Under the pieces are notes generated by a model that had not been told where the DNA came from, searched no databases, and saw nothing but the letters and a program-made list of their open reading frames with translations. 64,000 nucleotides of DNA from Bacillota bacterium (lineage in GTDB: Bacteria; Bacillota; Sulfobacillia; JAJZYS01; JAJZLH01), in NCBI GenBank assembly GCA_021850485.1, contig JAJZLY010000008.1, positions 271,879 through 335,878 of the forward strand, in the 5' to 3' direction. This document shows positions 8,738 through 17,464 of this stretch, piece after piece; positions within the stretch are counted from its first letter, which is position 1, and the number at the start of each line of letters is the position of its first letter. A program made the translations under genes and the position numbers.

Positions 8738-8766
8738 TTGACATGTAGAACATCTTGTTCTACATT
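8738..8766 (+). promoter_or_regulatory. Promoter with perfect palindromic operator of Phd-VapC
   Basis: TTGACA (8738-8743) and TACATT (8761-8766) are 17 bases apart. A perfect 10-bp inverted repeat, ATGTAGAACA (8743-8752) and TGTTCTACAT (8756-8765) with a 3-base spacer, fills the spacer region between the two boxes. This is the expected layout of an autorepression operator for a TA operon. The start codon begins 7 bases after the -10 box, so the transcript is predicted to be leaderless. Confidence 0.75.
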
Positions 8767-8772
8767 ACTGTC

Positions 8773-9051
8773 ATGGAACGCCAAGTACCTGTGCGTGAGT
8801 TAAACCAACAGACCAGCGCCGTGCTCGCTGCGGTCGCCCGCGGGCAGGCGGTCACTGTCACCCGGGACGGTCGTCCGATCGCCCGCCTGGTGCCTATTTT
8901 GCAGGCGGAAGTGACGCTGCATCGCCTGGTCGCAGCGGGACGGCTGACCGTCCCCACAGCCGTGGGACCGTTTGTTATGCCGCCTGGCGACCCATATTCC
9001 GGGGACGTCGCCGAGCACTTGGCACAGGATCGTCAGGATGAGCGTTGGTGA
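8773..9051 (+). CDS. Phd/YefM-type antitoxin of intact VapBC pair
   Basis: 92 residues beginning M-E-R-Q-V-P-V-R-E-L-N-Q-Q-T-S-A-V-L, then the strand-turn R-D-G-R-P-I-A-R-L-V-P diagnostic of Phd/YefM folds. It should bind the palindrome in its promoter and inhibit the VapC encoded 4 bases inside its end (GTGA overlap). ATG 8773 was preferred over the upstream TTG at 8755, which lies inside the operator. There is no ribosome-binding site, matching the predicted leaderless mRNA. Confidence 0.87.
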   Translation: MERQVPVRELNQQTSAVLAAVARGQAVTVTRDGRPIARLVPILQAEVTLHRLVAAGRLTVPTAVGPFVMPPGDPYSGDVAEHLAQDRQDERW

Positions 9052-9455
9052 TCTATCTCGATTCGTCGGCCGTGATCAAACTGGTACGCCAAGAGACAGG
9101 GACCAGAGAACTGCTGGACTGGCTCGCCAGTCAGCCGGACTCGACCTTGGTTTGCTCTGTTCTGGTTGAGGTTGAAGTCCCCCGCGCTCTCCGCCGATAC
9201 GCTCCATCGGCGCTGAGCCAAGTTCCTCGCGTGTTGGCTGGCCTGTATCTGGTGGCAATCGATGACACGATCCGGGCCACAGCCGCCTCTTACGCTGAGC
9301 CCACTTTTCGTAGTCTTGACGCCATTCACCTTGCCACGGCTGAGGTTATGGCAACCCTAGGGGATCCGCTCGATGCCTTTGTCGCATACGATCGCCGACT
9401 GCTCACAGCGGCCGCCGTTAGAGGTATTCCCACGGTCAGCCCAGGACAGGGGTGA
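9048..9455 (+). CDS. VapC-type PIN-domain ribonuclease toxin
   Basis: 135 residues with a complete PIN-domain acidic set: Y-L-D-S-S-A at the N-terminus, an internal E in V-E-V-E, L-D-A-I-H-L-A, and V-A-Y-D-R-R-L near the end. PIN toxins cleave RNA (often tRNA or rRNA) using Mg2+ held by these acids. GTG at 9048 overlaps the antitoxin TGA by 4 bases. Unlike the VapC at 5.3-5.7 kb it has no lesion, so the pair looks active. Confidence 0.87.
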   Translation: MIYLDSSAVIKLVRQETGTRELLDWLASQPDSTLVCSVLVEVEVPRALRRYAPSALSQVPRVLAGLYLVAIDDTIRATAASYAEPTFRSLDAIHLATAEVMATLGDPLDAFVAYDRRLLTAAAVRGIPTVSPGQG

Positions 9456-9725
9456 GTCGGACCAGAAACACTGGATTACGGCCATCCTCCGGATCAGCAG
9501 GTCTCGTCCGCACACCACTTTCGTCGGCACCATTCCCATCAGGTTACGCTGACTCTGGCGAACCGTTGGCCCCTCAGGCTCAGCCCAGCTCCACCAGCCT
9601 ATACGGTGACCGCGGATATCGCGACGAGACTTGACGGAACGTGTCGCGTAGGGGGAGACCGACCACAACGGCAATCGAGGATGGTAAATGTCAAGTAAGA
9701 GTGGGCTCTGTGTCGCCAAGCAAAT

Positions 9726-10618
9726 CTAGGCCAGTCCGGCACAGAGAGCTGGGTCCTGGGGCTTCGCGCGCAGGGAGTCGCGGAATCGGTAGGAGTCGCT
9801 GCTGAACTGAATGAAGTGGGCGTCGTGGGTGAGGACGTCTGTGCGTTCTTGGATCTGGCCGTACCTAGCGAGCAGTCGGTACATGGTCCGCACCGAGCAC
9901 AGGTAGGTGCCTTCGTCCAACAGGGTGGCGTAGATCTCCCACGGGGACTTGTCCACGAAGAGGGCAGTGTGCAGTGATGCCAGAACCTTGACCCGCTCCT
10001 CCTCGGTCAGGGTCTGCCTGGGCGGCCGACATGGTCTGGGGGCTGCGGCATCGCCGGGTGGATCCGGCGGTAGAAGGCGGGCCGACTCACGCCCAGGGCC
10101 TTCAGGGCAAGGGTGATGCCAATGATCGGGTCCAGTGGGCGGGCGCTGCTGTTCAGGGCTTCTTGTCGGTCTTGGCCAAGGGCTGTCCCAGCAGCCTGGA
10201 AACTTTTTTTGACCTCGATGCTGATCTCCGCCTGCTCCAGGCGGGTGTTCAGCCGCAGGTTCTCCCGCTCCAGCTCGGCAATCCGAAGGCTCTGCGCATC
10301 GTGCCGCGGCGTCCGCCCCCGCTTCCTCGGGTCCCGGCCGGAACGCTCCCCAGCTCGCCGCTCTCGTCTCCAGTCCGTCAGGTGGGAGGAATACAGCCCC
10401 TCTCGGCGCAGCAGGGCGCCCACCTCGCCAGACGGTCAGCGCGCCACCGCCTCCAGGATGCCAAGCTTGTACTCTGCCATGAACCGGCGGCGGGCCGCTT
10501 TCTCCACCACTTCCAGGTCCGGACTGGAACCCAGCTTGGGCGCCACGGCCGGCATCCCGGACCCCTTCTCTTCATCCCGTGTCCCCATCCTGATCGGCAC
10601 CCTCTCCATGAGCTTCAT
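9726..10618 (-). pseudogene. Broken insertion-sequence remnant (IS3-like, possibly mosaic)
   Basis: The reading frame resembles IS3-type OrfA (R-R-F-M-A-E-Y-K-L, then G-A-L-L-R-R-E-G-L-Y-S-S-H-L and a leucine-rich coiled coil) running into OrfB (A-L-G-V-S-R-P-A-F-Y-R-R, then S-P-W-E-I-Y-A-T-L-L-D-E-G-T-Y-L). It has an in-frame TGA near 10439, a frameshift near 10025, and stops before the DDE catalytic core. The last 30 residues (T-H-D-A-H-F-I-Q-F-x-x-D-S-Y-R-F-R-D-S-L) look more like the tail of an IstB-type ATPase, suggesting fusion of two elements. Terminal inverted repeats were not found. Confidence 0.75.
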
Positions 10619-10851
10619 CGCTCGACTCCTTGTCCACCCTCATACACTAATATTGGCGGGTCTCCGGTCTCACCCCATCCTGGTACAGAGGGACCTGTGC
10701 CCCGAGAGCTGTCGCACATACAGAACCATGGCACCTGCGACGCCCGGTAGAGTTGTCCTGGCCAGCTTCATGGGTTGACGCGCGCCGCCGGGGCGTCGGT
10801 AGGGTGTGCCGCGCTTCCGGCGAGGGCTTACAGACTAGCTTTCTACTTCAC

Positions 10852-10879
10852 TTGCTCTTTTATTGCACTCTGGTAGACT
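10852..10879 (+). promoter_or_regulatory. Promoter of the RES toxin-antitoxin operon
   Basis: TTGCTC (10852-10857) and TAGACT (10874-10879) are 16 bases apart. The ATG at 10886 begins 7 bases after the -10 box, again predicting a leaderless transcript. No strong palindrome is visible here. Confidence 0.5.
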
Positions 10880-10885
10880 GTGGCC

Positions 10886-11740
10886 ATGATGAAATACACC
10901 AGAAGCGCCTATGCGGTCCAGAACACGCTCGCTCAGGCGCTGGGCGTCCACAGCGCGCAGGAGTGCGCCAAGTTGTTGGCAGACATCTCGGAGCGGTTCG
11001 ACGCCTTTAGGGAGGCCATGCCCCACGCCTTGCGCGGTGAGTGGGCGGCGGTCGTTGTGCTGGTCAACAACTGGCACGGCCTCTTGGACGACATCATGGA
11101 GTCGGCTGCTGGGGAAGCACCCAAGCTGGTGCAGCGCACCGATCACGGGTTTGGCATCGTCACGGCGGCCCACCGGGTGAGCGAAGAGCCGATTCGCTAC
11201 CTCTATCACCTGATCAGCGATGTACCATGTTCGCCGCTGCTGGCCCGCTTTGGCCAAGACATTGGGGTCGGCGTGGTCGCCATCGACGCCGTCCGCCAGC
11301 TGCTGCCGGGATTTGTCCCGCTGAACGCCGAGCAGTCCATGGGCTGGCCTGATCTGCCCATAGGTGCGGACCTCACCCGCTACCGCCGCCTGGTGGACAT
11401 GGCTGTCCGTTCGATGGAGCCGCCACTGGCCAGAGTGAAGCAGCTCTTTGCCCTCAACAGCGCAGAACTGGCTCAACTCTTTGCCGTCAGCCGCCAGGCG
11501 ATCGAGCAGTGGCAGAAAAGCGGTGAGGTGCCAGCATCTCGACGCCAGAAGCTGGCTAACCTTATTTCTGTAGGCGAGCTGCTCGACCGCAAGCTCAGCC
11601 CGGGCCGACTGCCGCTGGTCGCCCACCGTAGGGCCGACGCGTACGGAGGCCTCACCATGCTGGAGATGGTGGCGGCCGACCGTGACGCGGAGCTTCGCGA
11701 CCTGACCGAGCGCGCCCTGGACTGGTCTGGTACGGCCTGA
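10886..11740 (+). CDS. Xre/MbcA/ParS-like antitoxin with long N-terminal extension
   Basis: 284 residues. The C-terminal 100 resemble the Xre-MbcA-ParS antitoxin: a helix-turn-helix (S-A-E-L-A-Q-L-F-A-V-S-R-Q-A-I-E-Q-W) and a toxin-binding end with M-L-E-M-V and E-R-A-L-D-W-S-G-T-A. Family members are usually about 150 residues, so the first 180 or so residues are an extra helical domain I do not recognise. The next gene encodes a RES toxin and starts at the shared stop, so the two are coupled. ATG 10886 is chosen by distance from the promoter; ATG 10889 is equally possible. No Shine-Dalgarno. Confidence 0.78.
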   Translation: MMKYTRSAYAVQNTLAQALGVHSAQECAKLLADISERFDAFREAMPHALRGEWAAVVVLVNNWHGLLDDIMESAAGEAPKLVQRTDHGFGIVTAAHRVSEEPIRYLYHLISDVPCSPLLARFGQDIGVGVVAIDAVRQLLPGFVPLNAEQSMGWPDLPIGADLTRYRRLVDMAVRSMEPPLARVKQLFALNSAELAQLFAVSRQAIEQWQKSGEVPASRRQKLANLISVGELLDRKLSPGRLPLVAHRRADAYGGLTMLEMVAADRDAELRDLTERALDWSGTA

Positions 11741-12288
11741 TGGAAGTTATCCGGCAGTCATGCGAGCGCTACCGGGTCGCAGACCCGTCCTGGAACAACC
11801 CTCTCGACGGCACCTGGTCGATGCGCTTCGGTGGGCGGTGGAACAGGCCAGGGAGCTTTCCCGTCACCTACCTGAGCGCTGATCTGGCCACGGCACGGGC
11901 CAACGCTCGTCGCCTGCTCTTGGAGAATCTGCGCGGTCAGCCGTTTGCAGCGGCTGACCTCGACCCCTCCGAGCTGCCGCTGCTGGTCTCAGTAGACCTT
12001 CCCGACGATCGCTACCTCGACGTGATCACGGATCGCGGCTGCCTGGGCAACGGGTTGCCTGTGACATATCCCCGTGACAGTTCCGGCAAGCAGGTGTCCT
12101 GGGCTGTCTGCCAGCCGGTTGGCCAGGAGGCCTGGGGCGCTGGCCTAGCGGGGGTCGCCTGCAGGTCTGCAGCCCCTAGCACTGCTGCTGATGGTCAGGA
12201 ACTGGCCTGGTTCGACCGACACGAGGTCAAACTCCAACCCACACAGTCACGGACATTTCAGGACTGGTACGGCGTGATCGACTGGTAG
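11740..12288 (+). CDS. RES-domain toxin (NAD+-degrading type)
   Basis: 182 residues with RES-domain landmarks: R12 in R-Y-R-V, then G31-G32-R33-W34-N35, Y44 in V-T-Y-L-S, and a late C-R-S-A segment supplying the serine. Characterised members (for example MbcT) destroy NAD+ by phosphorolysis or hydrolysis and are neutralised by the adjacent Xre/MbcA antitoxin. The ATG at 11740 overlaps the antitoxin stop by one base. The frame is intact, so the pair appears functional. Confidence 0.83.
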   Translation: MEVIRQSCERYRVADPSWNNPLDGTWSMRFGGRWNRPGSFPVTYLSADLATARANARRLLLENLRGQPFAAADLDPSELPLLVSVDLPDDRYLDVITDRGCLGNGLPVTYPRDSSGKQVSWAVCQPVGQEAWGAGLAGVACRSAAPSTAADGQELAWFDRHEVKLQPTQSRTFQDWYGVIDW

Positions 12289-12598
12289 ACGCACTCTGAG
12301 CCCCGGCCTCGTCCCCGGTTCCGCCCGCTGCTGGCTGCCGGCACGCTGATGGAGTCAATGGACCGCTTTTGCAGTCGAGCCTCCTCACCCAGCCTGCTGC
12401 GTCCGTCGATGCATCCGCCCCAACCAGAGGCAGGATCGGCCGGGCCAGCCGCCAAGGGATGTGGCATACAACCGACGCGCCAGGCTCTCACGGCCCCGCC
12501 CGCCTTCCCTGTGGCAGCGCTCTTCGATGCTCAACTCTGCACAGCGCGTAGCCGCAGGCACCCAAGAGTGCCGCCGAGCACGGAAAGGGGCGAGAAGG
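12289..12598. other. Intergenic stretch without a supported gene
   Basis: An open plus-strand frame extends through part of this stretch in phase with the next gene, but its arginine/serine-rich translation looks non-coding and I place the start at 12599. No terminator or RNA recognised. Confidence 0.4.
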
Positions 12599-13075
12599 GT
12601 GGCCGATCGAAGCTCTGCCGTATACCACACGGTAGCCCGCATTCTGACCGGTCTGAAGGAGTTCCGGCGCCTGCGCCAAGAGCACCCGGATCAAGACCCC
12701 TCACCGTTCCTGCTGCTGACCTTGGTGTCAGCTGCCGAGCTCGTCCTGTTCATTGAGCCGGCCCCCAACCCTGCAACATTCCATGGTGGCACCAGCGAGA
12801 TGGCGGGCGCGGAGTCGAGACCCCTCTCCTTTCGGCATCGTGAGCGGCCGGAGTGGGACTTCGGACCGTGGTTCGCCGAGAAGTCATGGCACTTGTATGC
12901 AGCGGCCCGCGATCTGGCGAGCCTCTGGATGGCGTCGAGAGAAGCCCCTGATCCGCACAGCCGCGAGCGGATGGATACGCTCGTGGCCCAGGTGGAGATG
13001 TATGGGCGGTCGATCTTCGATCAGCTCACGGATGGCGACTTGATCGTCGAGACTGTGCCCGCACCCGAATTCTGA
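12599..13075 (+). CDS. Hypothetical cytoplasmic protein
   Basis: 158 residues, not recognised. It is probably mostly helical, with a hydrophobic core segment (F-L-L-L-T-L-V-S-A-A-E-L-V-L-F) too short and too charged nearby to be a clear membrane span, and an aromatic-rich middle (E-W-D-F-G-P-W-F-A-E-K-S-W). GTG 12599 has AAAGGGG 8 bases upstream; in-frame ATGs further up are possible but the intervening sequence looks non-coding. It lies between the RES pair and the SWIM protein, in an accessory setting. Confidence 0.55.
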   Translation: MADRSSAVYHTVARILTGLKEFRRLRQEHPDQDPSPFLLLTLVSAAELVLFIEPAPNPATFHGGTSEMAGAESRPLSFRHRERPEWDFGPWFAEKSWHLYAAARDLASLWMASREAPDPHSRERMDTLVAQVEMYGRSIFDQLTDGDLIVETVPAPEF

Positions 13076-13245
13076 GAGAGAGCAAGGCCCGATGTCGGCC
13101 ACCGCGGTGAGGCTGGGTCAATTCTCAAACGGAGCCAGTGGGTCACTCCTAGACCGGCGTTGATACCGCCTGGATGTGCAGCCAGCGCTCCACCATCCCG
13201 CCCACCACAGGTCCTGGCCCTGGGCCGCAGAACTGAACCGACATC

Positions 13246-15021
13246 ATGCCGAGACTGCCAAGGGACCGGGGGAGCGAACTGGAGCGGGCCTTCAGCCGTC
13301 CGGCTGTGCGCGCCCTGGCCGGGCCCCGCACCTTCGAACGCGGCGAGGACTACGCAGCCGGTGGTCTGGTGAAGAGTCCACGCATCACTGACTCCGCCGC
13401 TGATGCCAGCGTGCAGGGGTCTCACCCCTATCAGGTGCACCTGTGGGTGGTGGGTGGAGATCCCCACTTCTCCTGCTCCTGCCCGGTCGGCAGCGAGGGG
13501 GCCTTTTGCAAGCACGCGGTGGCGCTCGCCCTCGTCGCCACCAGTCCCGACACCGCTGGCCAGAGGTTGAGAGCCAAGGCTGAGGTAGATGTCGGGAGCT
13601 ATCTCGGGTCCCTCGACCGCGCAGAACTGGTCAGGCTAGTGACGGAACTCGCCGCCACCAGTGACGCCGCGGCCACCCATCTCCGGCTGGAGGCGGCAAG
13701 AAAGGACCCGACGGCGCCATCGGATCCGGCGTTCATCGCCGCCATCGATATCGCCTTTGCACCAGATGACGTTAACTCCTACCGCGACCTGTACCACTAC
13801 TTCAGGCGCATCGAAGCCACCGTCGCCACGCTCCGCCAGCTGCTCGAAGATGGCCAGGCCGAGATGGTGATCCGGCTTGCCGAGCACGCCTTGGAACGGG
13901 CCGAGGACGCCGCCCAGTCGGTCGACGACTCGAACGGTGAGATGCGTGACATTGCTGACGCTCTTCAGGAGATCCACCTCGCGGCCTGTCGGCGGGCCCA
14001 GCCCGACCCGGTGGAACTGGCCGCCCACCTGTTCGACTGGGAACTCCACAGCGGTGACCTCGACGTGTTCGCGGGCGCCGCCAAGGCATACGCGTCAGTG
14101 CTCGGGGGTAGCGGCGCCGCCGCCTACCTGGCGTTGGCAGAGGCCGCCTGGGCACGGTTTCCACCGCTCGCTCCCGGCGACAAGGGGTCTTTCGACAGCG
14201 CTCGTTTTCGGGTCACCAACATCATGGAGACCCTGGCGGGGCTGAGTGGTGATGTCGACCAGTTGGTGGCTGTGCTGGAGAAGGACCTCTCCTCTCCGTA
14301 CCAGTTCTGTCGAATCGCCGACCAGCTGCGGGCGGCTGGCCGCTTCCCGGAGGCTCTCAGCTGGGCCGAGCGGGGTCTTCAGTGCTTTGGTGCCAAAGCG
14401 GATGAGCGCCTGGTCTCTCTGGCCACCGACGAATACCATCGAGCCGGGCAGAGTGAGCGGGCAGTGGAACTGGCGTGGGCAGTCTTTGATGCGGACCCCT
14501 GTGCCACCACCTACCGCCGGCTGAAGCCCCAGGCGACCAGGGCCGGCAGTTGGCACACCTGGCGGCAGCGGGCACTTGACCGGCTGCGGCAGAGTGTCGC
14601 AGACCGCATCCAGCAAGAGCACGCCGAGAGCTCGACTGGCAGGGCCAAGCCGCACTGGCGGACAGGCGCTGATGGCTCCGATCTGGTCGAAGTGTTCTTG
14701 TTCGAAGACGACAGCGAACAGGCCTGGAAAGAGGCCCAGGCCCACGGCTGCTCGGCACCCCTCTGGCTGGCTCTGGCCAGGCGGCGGGAGGCCGACCACC
14801 CGCTGGACGCCATTCCCATCTTTCAAGATCAGGTGGAGCGGCTGATCGATCAGATGAACAACCAGAGCTACGAGGAGGCCGTTCAGCTGATCGGCCGCAT
14901 CATCCAGTTGATGGCGCAGACGACCGACCCAGAGGCGGTACAGGCATACCTGGCGGCGGTGCGCGCCCGGCACCGCCGAAAGCGCAACCTGATCAAGCTG
15001 CTCGATGCCCGGAAGTGGTGA
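13246..15021 (+). CDS. SWIM zinc-finger protein with helical-repeat C-terminus
   Basis: 591 residues. A SWIM zinc-binding motif sits near residues 85-97: C-S-C, then C-K-H after nine residues, preceded by the typical G-D-P-H-F-S strand. The remaining 450 residues are helical repeats (TPR-like), including W-A-E-R-G-L. SWIM domains bind nucleic acid or protein partners and occur in SNF2 helicases and standalone proteins; no helicase gene follows. The start is the first ATG of the homologous-looking stretch, without a strong ribosome-binding site. Function unknown. Confidence 0.8.
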   Translation: MPRLPRDRGSELERAFSRPAVRALAGPRTFERGEDYAAGGLVKSPRITDSAADASVQGSHPYQVHLWVVGGDPHFSCSCPVGSEGAFCKHAVALALVATSPDTAGQRLRAKAEVDVGSYLGSLDRAELVRLVTELAATSDAAATHLRLEAARKDPTAPSDPAFIAAIDIAFAPDDVNSYRDLYHYFRRIEATVATLRQLLEDGQAEMVIRLAEHALERAEDAAQSVDDSNGEMRDIADALQEIHLAACRRAQPDPVELAAHLFDWELHSGDLDVFAGAAKAYASVLGGSGAAAYLALAEAAWARFPPLAPGDKGSFDSARFRVTNIMETLAGLSGDVDQLVAVLEKDLSSPYQFCRIADQLRAAGRFPEALSWAERGLQCFGAKADERLVSLATDEYHRAGQSERAVELAWAVFDADPCATTYRRLKPQATRAGSWHTWRQRALDRLRQSVADRIQQEHAESSTGRAKPHWRTGADGSDLVEVFLFEDDSEQAWKEAQAHGCSAPLWLALARRREADHPLDAIPIFQDQVERLIDQMNNQSYEEAVQLIGRIIQLMAQTTDPEAVQAYLAAVRARHRRKRNLIKLLDARKW

Positions 15022-15248
15022 GGCCATCGCGCCGTCTCAGGGCAGGCACCGCTTACGGCCGGCGCCAACGGCCCGGGGCGGCCCCAGGCATGGGCCACGC
15101 CGCCGCCGCTCTCTGGTCGATCCACGGTCCACCCGAGGTGCGTGGTTGTGCAAAGCGTCGCCTCGATCCGCTCGCGCACCGACGCTTGCCTACCCGAAGG
15201 CGACAGTCCGGATCACTCCTTCGCTACAAGGGCTGGGTCGACCTCGGA

Positions 15249-15608
15249 TCAGCGACTGGACCGCCGGTTGCTGCCAGACTCAGCCAAGACGGGGACGGCC
15301 CCGCGCTCCGCAGCGGAGGCGTCCAGGGTGAGCTTGAGACGCATGTTGAAGACCTTGGCGAACGCCAGGAGCGTTCCGACTTCCACATTGGACTTCCCGG
15401 ACTCGAGCCTTGCCACATATGACTGGGGACGCCCCACCTTCTCGGCGAAGGCCGTCTGAGACAATCCCAACCGGACGCGGAGACCGACGATCGCACGAGC
15501 CACCTCCGCATAGGGCACCTCGCGACGAAAGGCCGTGACCAGTTCTGGATCCGTGTCCCAGTCTCTCTCCATCTCCTCAAGCCGTCGGAATGATGTGCGT
15601 TCAGGCAT
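15249..15608 (-). CDS. HigA-type XRE antitoxin
   Basis: 119 residues with a canonical helix-turn-helix: R-L-G-L-S-Q-T-A-F-A-E-K-V-G-R-P-Q-S-Y-V, then R-L-E-S-G-K-S-N. This is the DNA-binding domain of HigA-like antitoxins, which also bind the toxin. The gene follows the HigB-like toxin and overlaps it by 8 bases, the toxin-first order typical of higBA. ATG 15608 sits in the toxin's last codons. It probably represses the operon through the palindrome at 15992-16007. Confidence 0.85.
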   Translation of the reverse strand: MPERTSFRRLEEMERDWDTDPELVTAFRREVPYAEVARAIVGLRVRLGLSQTAFAEKVGRPQSYVARLESGKSNVEVGTLLAFAKVFNMRLKLTLDASAAERGAVPVLAESGSNRRSSR

Positions 15609-15993
15609 CCCTGTCACTCCCTTCCCTGGCGTATCGTTCCACCGCCTCTGCAACCCGCTCGGCAGCCAGCCTGTACACTGCTGGTGCGAACCGGTCGCAT
15701 TTCTTGACCTCGCCATGAGCCACGAGAAGGACTGAACCCCTGGCGGCCAGTCCGAAAAACGCCCGATAGGCGCCTGTGCGGTGGCCCACCCGCACCTCCC
15801 GGATATTCTCCTCGCCCTCGATCCGATCGACGTGCGACGTGCCAATCGCCGGACCGAACGCTCGCAACAGGGCGAAGACGTGGCGGAACCTGGCGATGAT
15901 CCTAGTTCGTTCGCCCTTCTCGGGATGGCAGTGCCACAACCAGACCTCGAAGGCGTCACTGACCAGGACAGCCCCATCCGCATCCCGTAACAT
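15601..15993 (-). CDS. HigB/Gp49-like mRNA-interferase toxin
   Basis: 130 residues resembling the phage Gp49/HigB branch of the RelE superfamily: an N-terminal helix followed by strands carrying R-E-V-R-V, a G-A-Y-R-A-F-F motif and the closing H-G-E-V-K-K-C-D-R helix. These toxins cleave ribosome-bound mRNA. It precedes its antitoxin, overlapping by 8 bases. The ATG at 15993 lies inside the operator palindrome; a start a few codons later is possible. Confidence 0.8.
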   Translation of the reverse strand: MLRDADGAVLVSDAFEVWLWHCHPEKGERTRIIARFRHVFALLRAFGPAIGTSHVDRIEGEENIREVRVGHRTGAYRAFFGLAARGSVLLVAHGEVKKCDRFAPAVYRLAAERVAEAVERYAREGSDRDA

Positions 15994-16007
15994 ATCTTAT
16001 TAGATAT
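15992..16007 (-). promoter_or_regulatory. Palindromic operator at the HigBA start
   Basis: ATATCT (15992-15997) and AGATAT (16002-16007) form a perfect inverted repeat with a 4-base spacer, overlapping the toxin start codon and an AT-rich -10-like region in otherwise GC-rich DNA. A HigA dimer binding here would autorepress the operon. Confidence 0.55.
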
Positions 16008-16207
16008 ACTGCGGTCAGCAGAACTGGCAGCTGACGTCGAGTCTGTGGTCCGCTGCTTCCGTCGCATATGTTCGCTCTCCGTGCCGAGAGTTCCGAGCCG
16101 ACTACTCACTTCTCGCCAAACGAATGCGTCGGCTACCGCCCCTGGCTCCGCTGTCGCCGCCCATCTTCCCATCACGGCCTCACCTCGGCGCAATCGACTG
16201 CCGGTTG

Positions 16208-17464
16208 TTATCGGACTCCGCCTCGCCCTCGGGACAGGCCATCGTCGCTCGCCTTATCGTCCGCCGCCCGGGTGATTGGCTCCGTCGTAGGGGCCGCCCC
16301 TGGCCGCTGGCCCACTGCCTTCTGCGGCTGCAGCGGCACCGCCAAGGTACGCAGCAGGATCAGGATATCCAGCGCCAGGGAGTGGCGGGTCAGGTAGTAG
16401 AGGTCGTACTTCAATTTCTCATCTGCGGCCAGGTCGTAGGTGCCATAGAGCTGGGCGAGCCCACTCACCCCCGGCTTAACCCGCAGTCGGAGCAGGTAGT
16501 AGGGGTTTTTGGCGGAGAACTGGCGGACCCACTCGGGGCGCTCCGGTCTGGGCCCGACAAAACTCATCTCACCGCGCAGGATGTTCCAAAGCTGCGGCAG
16601 TTCGTCCAGTCGGCTTCTCCTCAAGAGACGGCCAAAGCGAGTCAGTCGAGGGTCCGAAGGCACGGCCAAGGACCCGTCATCAGTCAGGCTTGCCTGTTTG
16701 TTCATGGTCCGAAACTTCCAGATCCAAAACGTCCTGGTCAGCCGACCCACCCGCTCTTGGCGGTAGAGTACTGGAAACCCGTCGTCGACCGCCGCGATGA
16801 TCGCGATCAGCGCCCCCAAGACCGCTGCCGGAATCGCCAGAATCAGCACCAGCAACAGGTCTTCGGCCCGCTTCAGCACGCGATCCCCCGGGCCGAACCC
16901 GACCGTGGGCAGGGCCAGCTGCAGGCGAAAGTCGTCAGAGCGGGCCAGGCTGGCCGCGGTAAGCAGAACCATGGCTGGGTCCGGTTCGATCCGGATCTCC
17001 TCTTTGCCCACCTCTGACACGAACACGGCCGGCTTAAGATCGCCTATAGCCATCAGGTGAACGGCCGGCGCCTGGAATGTCCCGCTCATCAGACGACGGC
17101 TTAGGACCAAGACAATCGCCTGGAAGATAGGGGCGGCCAGAAGCACACTGCGCGGGATCGCCGCAGCGTTCAGTAGATAGCTCGCAGCCATGGTCGCCAC
17201 CAGAGCGGCAAAGGAAGAGGTGAGGACAGATGCCTGGGCCTCTTCGAGGGTAACGTGGCGCTGATAGACACCGAACAGGGCGTGGGAGATGAGGGCGAGC
17301 AGCACCAGGATCGGCAGCGCATGAAGAAAGGGGATCCAGTTGTAAAGGGGGATGGGACCGGTGATGAAACGTAGGCGAAAGGCCAAGAGATAGGCGCCAA
17401 GGGAGATCAGAAGATCGAGTGAAAAGGCCAGCGCCAGTGCGCGCTTGGAGCCCAGCCCCTCCAT
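16208..17464 (-). CDS. Sugar-phosphate transferase (polyprenyl-phosphate glycosyl-1-phosphate transferase)
   Basis: 418 residues: four N-terminal membrane helices, a central cytoplasmic part, one more hydrophobic segment, then the catalytic bacterial sugar-transferase domain with F-W-I-W-K-F-R-T-M, R-R-S-R-L-D-E-L-P-Q-L-W-N-I-L-R-G-E-M-S and G-P-R-P-E-R-P. The D-E-L-P-Q and R-P-E/R motifs are the family signature. It loads the first sugar-phosphate on undecaprenyl phosphate at the membrane. ATG 17464 overlaps the upstream glycosyltransferase stop by one base. The C-terminus has a low-complexity tail. Confidence 0.9.
   Translation of the reverse strand: MEGLGSKRALALAFSLDLLISLGAYLLAFRLRFITGPIPLYNWIPFLHALPILVLLALISHALFGVYQRHVTLEEAQASVLTSSFAALVATMAASYLLNAAAIPRSVLLAAPIFQAIVLVLSRRLMSGTFQAPAVHLMAIGDLKPAVFVSEVGKEEIRIEPDPAMVLLTAASLARSDDFRLQLALPTVGFGPGDRVLKRAEDLLLVLILAIPAAVLGALIAIIAAVDDGFPVLYRQERVGRLTRTFWIWKFRTMNKQASLTDDGSLAVPSDPRLTRFGRLLRRSRLDELPQLWNILRGEMSFVGPRPERPEWVRQFSAKNPYYLLRLRVKPGVSGLAQLYGTYDLAADEKLKYDLYYLTRHSLALDILILLRTLAVPLQPQKAVGQRPGAAPTTEPITRAADDKASDDGLSRGRGGVR

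Noticed and set aside
10437-10441. In-frame TGA in the IS transposase at a position where homologues often have Cys, as a third selenoprotein
   Set aside because: The residue is not catalytic in transposases, and the same gene has a frameshift and a truncated end, so it is a nonsense mutation in a dead element.
14095-15027. Long minus-strand frame (310 codons) opposite the SWIM gene
   Set aside because: It mirrors a confident plus-strand gene, has no ribosome-binding site and a low-complexity translation; a GC-driven shadow.
16124-17017. Long plus-strand frame opposite the sugar transferase gene
   Set aside because: Antisense shadow of a gene with clear catalytic motifs.
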